A stretch of DNA of 11,965 nucleotides. Source: Verrucomicrobiales bacterium. GTDB taxonomy: Bacteria; Verrucomicrobiota; Verrucomicrobiia; Limisphaerales; UBA9464. How positions within the stretch are numbered: the stretch's first letter is position 1; every line of letters begins with the position of its first letter. The stretch lies in the NCBI GenBank assembly GCA_003445095.1, contig DLVS01000823.1, forward strand, positions 1-11,965. Direction: 5' to 3'. Below the pieces are notes generated by a model. The model was not told the origin of the DNA, did no database searches, and saw only the letters and a list, made by a program, of their open reading frames with translations. A program made the translations under genes and the position numbers. This document shows positions 1 through 6,113 of this stretch, piece after piece.

Positions 1-44
1 AGCAACTGCGGAACTTGGGTTAGGATTGGAGAATCATCCGCTTC

Positions 45-2033
45 TTGCGCTCCGATTTCGGTTCTGTCTATGGTTCGAGCGTGAACCCTGGAGTCATTCT
101 GGCCTCTGTATTGTTCTCTCAATTCTTTACTCAAAGCCTCATTGCAACGGACTGGGAGTGGCGACATCCCACGCCCCAAGGAGACAATCTCACTTCCGTC
201 GCCTTCGGTAATAATACCTACGTGGCCACCGCGAGCCGCGGCCACATCTTGGTCTCCACGGATGGACGCACCTGGGACTTCATCTTCACCGGGCGCACCA
301 ACAACCTCGCCTCGGTTGCCTTCGCCAACGGACGATTTGTCGCCGTCGGCGATGCGGGAAGAATCACGTCGTCAGCCGACGGTCGAATCTGGGGCGACCA
401 CTTGAGTCCGACGGACTCGGCGCTGCGTGGAGTCGCCTACGGAAACTCGATGTATGTGGCGGTTGGGAGGGACGGAAAAATACTCGCGTCAACCGACCTC
501 GTTGATTGGACCACGCACGATCTCGGACCATCGCTGTACTTTTTTGACGTCGCGTTTGGCAACGGCGCCTTCCTTGCCTTGGACGGCAACGGACAAATCC
601 GACGTTCACCCGATGGCCTCGATTGGAGTCAACAAAGTGCCGTGGAGCCTTATCCCCGTCGGGTGGCCTTTGTGAACGGACGATTCCTGATTGCGGACGG
701 CTATGTGAGTTCGTCGAGCGACGGTCTGACCTGGGACCGCGTTTGGGTCAACCCCGGACCGCGAGCCGTCGCCTATGGCAACGGCGTTTATATCGGCGTC
801 GGTTACGGGGGCCGGGTATTCCAGTCGGCCAATGGTCAAGATTGGCACGGCGTCGCCGACGTGCCGTTGTCCGGTGATCTGAATTCGGTAATCTATAGTG
901 GAACCCAATTCGTCGCCATCGGCGACACTGGCAGTATCATCACGTCTGCCGACGGAAACCATTGGATCGCCCAGGACCGCTCGGTGACGTATCGCGGCGA
1001 CTTATTCGTCGTCGCAGCCGATCAAGACCGTGTATTCGCCGGAGGTGATTTTGGGATCGGCCCAGGCGGAGTGGCTGAAACCAGCCCGTTGTTGACGTCC
1101 ACTGACGGCAAGACGTGGCAACGCGCTGCCTTTCCGGGATTCTCGACGATTCACGGAATCGCTCTGGGGGGAGGTCGCGTGGTCGCTATCGACGGTTATG
1201 CGGCGTGGCTGTCGGTGGACGGCTCTGCGTTCTCTCGGCTCCCGGAAAGCTTCGGAGGCATGGCCAATTCGGTTCTCTATTCTCGCGGTCGATTTCATAT
1301 TGTTGGGCCCAAAGACAAACTGTGGTGGTCGGAAGATGGAACCAACTGGAACACGCAATCATTCTCCGTTTCATCGATTACGGGAATCGCCCGAATGATC
1401 GATGCCAACGGTCTTTTTGTGGCGGCCGCATACTCCGTCGCTAACGAATACTCCTACATGTTGACCTCTTCCGACGGGGCCCAATGGACACGGCGACAGG
1501 TTCGACGAATGCGGGCGGTGACCGGCGGAAACGGGCGTTTCGTGGCGGTCGGGGATAATGGTCGGACGGCCTATTCGGATGACGGTCAAGCGTGGACTCA
1601 GCCCGAACCGATTAGTTCTGAAATTCTCATCGACGTGTGCCACGACGGGTCAAAGTTTTATGCGGTCACCATCGGTGGAGCGATCTTGGCTTCTCCTGAC
1701 GGCGTTCAGTGGAGCGAAGAAATCAGCCCAACAAAAGCGGGCCTCAGTTCGATTCGGCCATTTCGCGGTACGATGATCGCAGTTGGCAGCCGGGGGGCGA
1801 TTGTTCAGCGGGGATCGGTTGCCGTCCCAAGACTCGAGATCAGTGTAGGAAGTCCGGGGGCGACCTTGAAGCTAACCGGGGTCACTCAGGGGACGTTTCT
1901 AATCGAATCCAGGCTCGGTTTAGAGCAGCCCTGGATCCCGTTGGACACCTTGGAAGCCGGAGTCGGCGTCCGCGAGTTGATCGATCCGAACGTGGCGACT
2001 CCCAAAAAACTGTATCGAGCGGTGCAACAGTAA
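45..2033 (+). CDS. Secreted beta-propeller-repeat protein (about 14 repeats) with a C-terminal FYRV-type module
   Basis: No specific function is recognised; it is probably exported and used for binding at or outside the cell surface. Residues about 49-592 hold some 14 copies of a ~40-residue unit of the form VAYGNGxYVAVGxxGxIxxSxDGxxW, for example near residues 51, 90 and 130. This pattern resembles the WD40/BNR/Ycf48-like propeller repeats of secreted proteins, and fourteen units would fit two seven-bladed propellers. Residues about 595-662 form a separate module with an internal FLIES motif and a terminal LYRAV, a layout common at the C-termini of secreted verrucomicrobial proteins. Residues about 16-35 are hydrophobic, like a signal sequence, but lack an obvious basic N-region. 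The start is uncertain: TTG at 45 has GGAGA at 28-32, rather far upstream; GTG at 81 gives 650 residues without a visible ribosome binding site. An in-frame TAG at 21 limits any extension. Confidence 0.82.
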   Translation: MRSDFGSVYGSSVNPGVILASVLFSQFFTQSLIATDWEWRHPTPQGDNLTSVAFGNNTYVATASRGHILVSTDGRTWDFIFTGRTNNLASVAFANGRFVAVGDAGRITSSADGRIWGDHLSPTDSALRGVAYGNSMYVAVGRDGKILASTDLVDWTTHDLGPSLYFFDVAFGNGAFLALDGNGQIRRSPDGLDWSQQSAVEPYPRRVAFVNGRFLIADGYVSSSSDGLTWDRVWVNPGPRAVAYGNGVYIGVGYGGRVFQSANGQDWHGVADVPLSGDLNSVIYSGTQFVAIGDTGSIITSADGNHWIAQDRSVTYRGDLFVVAADQDRVFAGGDFGIGPGGVAETSPLLTSTDGKTWQRAAFPGFSTIHGIALGGGRVVAIDGYAAWLSVDGSAFSRLPESFGGMANSVLYSRGRFHIVGPKDKLWWSEDGTNWNTQSFSVSSITGIARMIDANGLFVAAAYSVANEYSYMLTSSDGAQWTRRQVRRMRAVTGGNGRFVAVGDNGRTAYSDDGQAWTQPEPISSEILIDVCHDGSKFYAVTIGGAILASPDGVQWSEEISPTKAGLSSIRPFRGTMIAVGSRGAIVQRGSVAVPRLEISVGSPGATLKLTGVTQGTFLIESRLGLEQPWIPLDTLEAGVGVRELIDPNVATPKKLYRAVQQ

Positions 2034-2242
2034 GGCGAGTCCGCGCCGACGCCCGCTCTGGTGTTGGGTTTCCTCACCGATCTTCTCGAGGGAAAGGATG
2101 TCCCCTGAACTCCGACCGCCGAGGGCACCCAGGGCGCAACGCGCGGAAGGATCCCTTCGAATGGTTCTGGTTGCGGCGCCGATTGCGGCAAAACTTGCGT
2201 CCCCTCTGTCTTCCCGCCTCTACTTGGTGGCATCGGTCTGAC

Positions 2243-2318
2243 GCCCCGATAGCTCAAATGGATAGAGCAGTCGTTTCCTAAACGACGGATCCAGGTTCAA
2301 TTCCTGGTCGGGGTACCA
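2243..2318 (+). tRNA. trnR: tRNA-Arg (anticodon CCT), CCA encoded
   Basis: A full cloverleaf can be drawn. The acceptor stem pairs GCCCCGA (2243-2249) with TCGGGGT (2308-2314), the first pair being G-U. The D stem is GCTC/GAGC (2252-2255, 2265-2268). The anticodon stem is GTCGT/ACGAC around the loop TTCCTAA (2275-2281), with CCT at 2277-2279. The variable loop is only four bases (2287-2290). The T stem is CCAGG/CCTGG around TTCAATT. A2315 is followed by an encoded CCA (2316-2318). The anticodon CCT reads AGG arginine codons. No second tRNA or rRNA is adjacent. Confidence 0.95.
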
Positions 2319-2431
2319 ATTGAAAGTAAACGAATTGCGCGAGTCAGTCCGAGCCCGTCAACCGCCGCCATGCTCGAAGCTCAAGGACCCGAGTTTGCCG
2401 GAGTGGGTGGGGTGGGCGAGCGGGGCAGCGA

Positions 2432-2935
2432 TTAAGACTTGAGCAACCCGCGGTCATGGCGGCGAGGTTCACTTTTGAGCGCCAACAGCTCATTGGTTAA
2501 TCCAGGACTGTCGAACCGGGAAATGAAAGATGCTCCAATAATTGACCGAGTGTAGCTACTCAGGAGGTCAATTTCTTTGCAGATAATCTCCCGGGTATCC
2601 AACCGCCTTTCGTCGTGAGGTTGTCCACAAATCTCCTCGTACCGAAAATCCCAAAGGTGTTCTACCCTGTCCCAGAATTCTTGCGGCTTTATGTCGGCGT
2701 GAACATTCCCTGCGGCGCGGGCGAAATCATGGACTGTCTTAAGATAGTGTTGCCAAACTAGGTCCGCCTGCTCGTGAGAAATCCTTTGAAACTCGGAACG
2801 CCACCCTCGCAAGAAGACGTAAAACTCCCGCCGTCTACTTTCAGATTTTCGTTGCCGCTCGAAAAAGTCGGCAAGGCTCTGAACAGTGAGGGCGGTAACC
2901 AGCGCGATAATTACGCCATTCGCCAAAGAGTCCAC
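2432..2935 (-). CDS. Hypothetical single-pass membrane protein, 167 aa
   Basis: Not recognised. I choose the GTG at 2935 because it directly follows GGGAGGTGAT (complement of 2936-2945), a near-perfect match to the anti-Shine-Dalgarno sequence. The frame stays open upstream to 3058, but that extension is low-complexity, Arg/Pro-rich and lacks such a site. From this start, residues about 6-22 form one membrane segment (GVIIALVTALTVQSL), followed by a basic stretch (ERQRKSESRRR) and a ~130-residue soluble domain rich in Trp, Phe, His and charged residues. The basic stretch after the helix predicts a short N-terminus outside and the main domain in the cytoplasm. It follows a 77-aa two-helix membrane protein on the same strand, 167 bp upstream, so the two may share a transcript. 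Function is unknown. Confidence 0.6.
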   Translation of the reverse strand: MDSLANGVIIALVTALTVQSLADFFERQRKSESRRREFYVFLRGWRSEFQRISHEQADLVWQHYLKTVHDFARAAGNVHADIKPQEFWDRVEHLWDFRYEEICGQPHDERRLDTREIICKEIDLLSSYTRSIIGASFISRFDSPGLTNELLALKSEPRRHDRGLLKS

Positions 2936-2945
2936 ATCACCTCCC
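2936..2945 (-). promoter_or_regulatory. Strong Shine-Dalgarno that fixes the GTG start at 2935
   Basis: Read on the minus strand this is GGGAGGTGAT, an extended match to the 16S rRNA 3' end, ending immediately before the GTG codon. It stands out because most genes in the window have weak or no Shine-Dalgarno sequence. Spacing from GGAGG to GTG is about four bases, slightly short. Confidence 0.6.
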
Positions 2946-3102
2946 GGGATTGATTGGAGGCGTCGCCTTCCTGGCTCTCGGGCAAATTCTGCCACCAGGC
3001 GGAATGAGCGGAATAGACAGTCGCCTGCAGAAGTCAAAGCCCGGGGCCGGGCCGCCATTCGGTGGAGCGCTCTTATTGTTGGGCAACGTACGAGTGGCTC
3101 TC

Positions 3103-3336
3103 TTACTTCTTCTCATCCTTCGTTTCCTTCTCCAGCGCGCCGCCGGACGACGACCGAAATAGCAGTCGGTACACCTGCGATCCCAGCAGGTTTCCGACGA
3201 TCGTCGATACGACAATCGAGAGCATGAATGGCCAAAACCGATCCGTGCCGACTAACATCCAGGCGGCGAGAACGCAGGCGGAGGAGACCAGCCCAGTAGT
3301 GAGCCTGAACTGCCAGTCGTCAGGATACATTTTCAT
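3103..3336 (-). CDS. Hypothetical small membrane protein with two predicted helices, 77 aa
   Basis: Not recognised. The start at 3336 (ATG AAA ATG) is preceded by AAAGG with a seven-base spacer, a normal ribosome binding site. Two hydrophobic segments, at residues about 12-30 (LTTGLVSSACVLAAWMLV) and 34-52 (FWPFMLSIVVSTIVGNLLG), are separated by a very short TDR turn, so it should be a helical hairpin with both ends on the same side. The C-terminus is charged (ALEKETKDEKK), suggesting a cytoplasmic tail. Such two-helix proteins occur as accessory subunits or as small DUF families; nothing here decides between them. The 167-aa membrane protein lies downstream on the same strand, and a third small reading frame with one hydrophobic segment lies upstream. 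Confidence 0.6.
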   Translation of the reverse strand: MKMYPDDWQFRLTTGLVSSACVLAAWMLVGTDRFWPFMLSIVVSTIVGNLLGSQVYRLLFRSSSGGALEKETKDEKK

Positions 3337-3374
3337 ACGGTTACCTTTGTCATAACGTGCAAGTGGCCTAACTC

Positions 3375-3692
3375 TCAGGACACCGGCGTTGAGCGTCGGC
3401 GTCTCTCGGCGTGTGGTCGGTGCTCCCGTGGTGCCGCCGGCAGAATGACACCCACCCCGGCTTCCCGACGGTCCAAACTTCGGAGGATCATCTCGGCGCG
3501 CGATGGGCCGGAGTCGCCAGAGCTATCGTCGGCCCGGGTCTTCGTGATTTCGTCGCTTGGCTCCCTGCCGCTCCGGGTGCCCGTGCGCAGCACCGCAAAC
3601 CACAGCGCCGCCACGCCGAAAACGACCGCGATCATGATCAGGTAGAACTCGCTCGATTGGTCCGAGGGATGGGTTGCTAGGGCTAGGATCAT
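3375..3692 (-). CDS. Hypothetical small protein with one hydrophobic segment, about 105 aa
   Basis: Doubtful but plausible gene. The frame is open to 3890, but the upstream third is Arg-rich with no domain character, so I take the ATG at 3692 as the likeliest start; no Shine-Dalgarno sequence is visible before it, and a later ATG at codon 20 is also possible. Residues about 16-35 (FYLIMIAVVFGVAALWFAVL) make one convincing membrane segment, followed by a hydrophilic, Arg/Asp/Ser-rich tail. The stop lies 38 bp before the start of the two-helix membrane protein on the same strand. Function is unknown. The low-complexity tail could also be noncoding DNA read in a GC-rich frame. Confidence 0.38.
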   Translation of the reverse strand: MILALATHPSDQSSEFYLIMIAVVFGVAALWFAVLRTGTRSGREPSDEITKTRADDSSGDSGPSRAEMILRSLDRREAGVGVILPAAPREHRPHAERRRRSTPVS

Positions 3693-3827
3693 GACGGGCA
3701 ATTGAGATGAGAGGTCTTGGAAAAGTCGAGGCGAAAGCCGTTCCAAAAATCTCGAGAGGCGATCCCCATTGACCCGGCGCCGGGCCGTCGCTCCATTCCT
3801 ACCGGTTTGAGTTTGGATTGAGTGGGG

Positions 3828-3857
3828 CCGGCATCTCGCGAGGGGTGCCGGTTTTCC
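3828..3857 (+). promoter_or_regulatory. Hairpin plus T-rich tract upstream of the PEP-CTERM gene
   Basis: CCGGCA (3828-3833) pairs with TGCCGG (3846-3851) around a 12-base loop that itself contains the palindrome CTCGCGAG. It is followed by TTTTCCTTTCC. The shape is that of an intrinsic terminator or attenuator, 43-72 bp before the ATG at 3900. No plus-strand gene lies just upstream to be terminated, so a leader element of the PEP-CTERM gene is an alternative. The stem is short. Confidence 0.33.
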
Positions 3858-3899
3858 TTTCCTCGCGCAGCCTCTTTGCGGGAAACTCATTCCGAAGCC

Positions 3900-4445
3900 A
3901 TGAAAACCCTACTTCTTCTTGGGGGCCTGATTCTCCTCGGCACAGGCTCATTCGGCCAAGGCTACATCAATACCTTCAACGCCTTCTCACCAACTCCTGA
4001 TGGGCAAATCGCCTATGTCCGAGACTGTAGTTTTTCCGGTGTTCCCCCGCTCCTCTCTAAGGCAGTCGGAAGGGTAGAGTTGCTGGCGCTTGATGGGACT
4101 GTTCTCAGCCCGATCTCGGATGGCACGGGGAATATGCTCGCGTTTGACGGTATCTTTTCGCTGGGTGTAATCCCGATCCCGGGTTCTACGCCGGGTCAGC
4201 CGGCCTCAGTCATCCTCAGGGTTTGGGACAATTCGACAGGTGCGACCTACGCTACTGCCTTAGAAAGAGGTTCAGTCGTGGTCACTTTTCCGGCGGTCGG
4301 TGCGGCGACGGCCCCGTCGAACTTTGTCTTGAATTCCAATTTTACGGGCGGGCCAATGCTTTGCATGCCGGAACCGAATTCCGTCGCGCTGGCAGCGCTT
4401 GGTTTTGTCGGGGTCATCCTGTTAGCGCGGCGTCGTGCGCGATGA
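3900..4445 (+). CDS. PEP-CTERM sorting domain-containing secreted protein, 181 aa
   Basis: Exported surface or extracellular-matrix protein of unknown specific role. The N-terminus is a signal peptide (MKTLLLLGGLILLGTGSFGQ), with cleavage expected near residues 19-21. The C-terminus is a clear PEP-CTERM anchor: Pro-Glu-Pro at residues 157-159, a hydrophobic helix (VALAALGFVGVILL) and a final RRRAR. In known systems this tail is recognised by an exosortase; none is encoded in the window. The middle, residues about 21-155, is rich in Gly, Thr, Ser and Val with the look of a beta-sandwich. The frame is open back to 3822, but ATG 3900 is chosen because it places the signal peptide at the N-terminus. 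No strong Shine-Dalgarno sequence is seen. It is divergent from the small membrane protein genes and monocistronic in appearance. Confidence 0.88.
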   Translation: MKTLLLLGGLILLGTGSFGQGYINTFNAFSPTPDGQIAYVRDCSFSGVPPLLSKAVGRVELLALDGTVLSPISDGTGNMLAFDGIFSLGVIPIPGSTPGQPASVILRVWDNSTGATYATALERGSVVVTFPAVGAATAPSNFVLNSNFTGGPMLCMPEPNSVALAALGFVGVILLARRRAR

Positions 4446-4505
4446 TCACTCCGAAATTTGCTTGCGATCGCTCCGTCGGAGGGGCGTAACACGGCGCAAC
4501 AGTCG

Positions 4506-4571
4506 GATGCGCTGACGGCGCATCTCGGGGCAGCTTGAACTTCACGAATAGCGCATATTCATGCGGGATTC
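4506..4571. repeat. Two consecutive intergenic hairpins after the PEP-CTERM gene
   Basis: The first is a perfect 7-bp inverted repeat, GATGCGC (4506-4512) and GCGCATC (4518-4524), with a five-base loop. The second spans 4546-4571: GAATAGCGCAT and ATGCGGGATTC flank ATTC and pair at 9 of 11 positions. Neither is followed by a T run, so simple termination is not well supported. The rest of 4446-4677 shows no coding signal that I can support. Confidence 0.45.
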
Positions 4572-4677
4572 TGCAAGGTGCTGAAAACCGCCTTCGATTG
4601 CTAAACGAGGATGTTCGCGAGCGAGGCCTTTGCCAGCCGGGGCTATCTCGAAGTCCTAGATAATAGGGGTCCGGATC

Positions 4678-4866
4678 TTACCCGACTAAACTCGCCAGCG
4701 CCGGTGCTGGTGGCTTCTGAACCACGACACGGACCGCCAAGTTGGTGCCGTCGTCTATGGAAACGCACTTGTGGATGATGACGGAATAGCCCGGGTGATA
4801 GTAATGTTTTCTCGCTCCCCGGCGGGTTGACCCGTCCACGAACAGCCGGAAGCGGATCGTGAACAT
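4678..4866 (-). CDS. Possible small protein, 62 aa, unrecognised
   Basis: Weak candidate. The ATG at 4866 has AGGTG eight to twelve bases upstream and opens a 62-codon frame whose first half reads like a beta-rich domain (FTIRFRLFVDGSTRR, later YSVIIHKCVSIDDG and LAVRVVVQ), ending in a Pro/Ala tail. The frame continues upstream to 5019, but that part overlaps the end of the SRAP gene and looks noncoding. It could be a real small gene, a decayed gene fragment, or chance. It is convergent with the PEP-CTERM gene and 116 bp downstream of the SRAP gene on the same strand. Confidence 0.25.
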   Translation of the reverse strand: MFTIRFRLFVDGSTRRGARKHYYHPGYSVIIHKCVSIDDGTNLAVRVVVQKPPAPALASLVG

Positions 4867-4982
4867 CACGGCGCACCTGTTGTGCGATGTCGCCCTGCGG
4901 TACGCGGAGTCATTCGTCCCCGGCCTTTTCGTCTGCGAGTGGGGACAATCTGAATTAGGAATTAGGGGCGGTCCGGGGCAAC

Positions 4983-5669
4983 TCAGGCCGCTTTTTGCGG
5001 CTCGAGCGGCTTGATGCATTCCGGCGTCTCGTTCCGCGAAGAGTTGACCACAGTCGAGACACGATAACGAGTGAGCATACCGTCTGGGGCGGGCTTCAGT
5101 ACACTGGATAAAGCGTCAGGCTTCGCTTCCGGATCTAGCCAAACTTCCGCGGCCTTCATGGCAAGAATCACGGGCATCCTGTCGTGAATGTCCGCGGTAT
5201 CCCGGTTTGGTGTGGTCGTGCAAATCGTGAACGTCTCGACCAGTGGCACGCCTTCGGATGGGGACCACGTCTCCCAGAGACCCGCGAAAACAAATGGGCT
5301 TTTATCAGACTTTACGAAGCACCACGGCAGTTTTTGGCCATCGGTCCTTTCCCATTCGTAGAAACCATCTGCGGGAATCAAGCAGCGTCGGCACTTGAAC
5401 GCGGACCGAAAAGCAGGCTTGGTGGCGACGGTCTCAGACCGCGCGTTGATGCACTGAAAGGCAATCCTGGGATCTTTAGACCAGACGGGAATCAACCCCC
5501 AGCGCAATGTGGCGACGCCCAGGTTGCCCTCTTGTAGCCGAATCACCGGAGCGGTCTGGCCCGGCGATAAATTGAATCGTGGCGTGAAGGCGCGAAGCTC
5601 AATCCGAACGTCGCTCAGTTCTTCGAACTTGAGTTGTCCATCCTCGACTAACCGGTAGCGGCCGCACAT
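4983..5669 (-). CDS. yedK: SOS response-associated peptidase family protein (SRAP, HMCES/YedK-like)
   Basis: Binds abasic sites in single-stranded DNA and forms a stable thiazolidine DNA-protein crosslink through its N-terminal cysteine, shielding the lesion from strand breakage at replication forks; it acts in the cytoplasm on the nucleoid. All hallmark residues are present: Cys2 in MCGRYRL (Met1 must be removed), Asn75 in INARSET, Glu105 in ADGFYEW, and His162 in IHDRMPVIL. They correspond to Cys2, Asn75, Glu105 and His160 of E. coli YedK. The length of 228 residues is normal for the family, and the whole protein is one SRAP domain. The start is fixed by the essential MCGR N-terminus; no clear Shine-Dalgarno sequence precedes it. 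It is divergent from the haloperoxidase-like gene. Bacterial relatives are often, but not always, in the SOS regulon; I see no certain LexA box. Confidence 0.95.
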   Translation of the reverse strand: MCGRYRLVEDGQLKFEELSDVRIELRAFTPRFNLSPGQTAPVIRLQEGNLGVATLRWGLIPVWSKDPRIAFQCINARSETVATKPAFRSAFKCRRCLIPADGFYEWERTDGQKLPWCFVKSDKSPFVFAGLWETWSPSEGVPLVETFTICTTTPNRDTADIHDRMPVILAMKAAEVWLDPEAKPDALSSVLKPAPDGMLTRYRVSTVVNSSRNETPECIKPLEPQKAA

Positions 5670-6113
5670 GGGAGCGGGATACAGTGACCGCTAAAATTGG
5701 TCACGCGATTCTAACGAACTCGCTCCACCTAAGAAACCAGCGTTGACCTCCGTCGGCTTCGAGTGTGGCCGGCGCTCGCGTTTGTCCGCCTTCCAAATCC
5801 TCCCGTTCGGGATCCCGGATTCAGCGAACATCGAGTTTCGTTTCACGATGAGGGATCGGCTTTGGAGCTTTGGAACCATGACCAAAATGAGGAACGCGCC
5901 GGGCCCAATGAGGCAAAGCGTTCCGATGAAGGTCCGGGACCTCTTGGCAGTTTGGTCGCAATGCCCCGCGCTTGGCCAAACTCAAAGCGCAATCCAATCA
6001 ACCGCGCACCTGACGCTTCTTACCCCGAGAAACCGGCCGTTCACCCTCCCAACCTCGCGAGATTGGGGATTCTTCGGGATTCTCCCGCAACACCGGTGAC
6101 AAATTCTCGACCT
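5670..6113. other. Divergent intergenic region between the SRAP and haloperoxidase-like genes
   Basis: No gene is supported here. The haloperoxidase frame is open back to 5763, but the translation upstream of 6114 has no domain character and would bury the signal peptide. The region holds the inverted repeat GTGACC-N9-GGTCAC near the SRAP start, the inverted repeat AGTTTGG (5949-5955)/CCAAACT (5976-5982), and a tandem 10-base repeat, GGGATTCTTC then GGGATTCTCC (6066-6085), 29-48 bp before the ATG. Promoters for both divergent genes should lie here, but I cannot assign -35/-10 boxes with confidence. Confidence 0.5.
5684..5704. promoter_or_regulatory. Inverted repeat GTGACC-N9-GGTCAC, candidate operator upstream of SRAP
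   Basis: Two perfect 6-bp arms (5684-5689 and 5699-5704) with an AT-rich nine-base spacer lie 15-35 bp upstream of the SRAP start codon, a suitable place for a repressor site. The arms do not match the CTGT-N8-ACAG or GAAC-N4-GTTC types of LexA box, so an SOS role is only conjecture. A chance palindrome is possible. Confidence 0.3.

Noticed and set aside
2243..2431. tRNA-Arg as attachment site of an integrated element
   Set aside because: No integrase and no second copy of the tRNA 3' end were found by eye in the downstream DNA, so there is no evidence for integration.
2936..3058. Longer start at 3058 for the 167-aa membrane protein
   Set aside because: The extra 41 residues are Arg/Pro-rich and the strong GGGAGGTGAT site points to GTG 2935.
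5691..5885. Small minus-strand frame in the divergent region
   Set aside because: No ribosome binding site or recognisable content; it overlaps probable promoter DNA.
5763..6113. N-terminal extension of the haloperoxidase-like protein by 117 codons
   Set aside because: The frame is open, but the translated stretch has no domain character and would place the signal peptide internally. ATG 6114 gives a normal exported protein.
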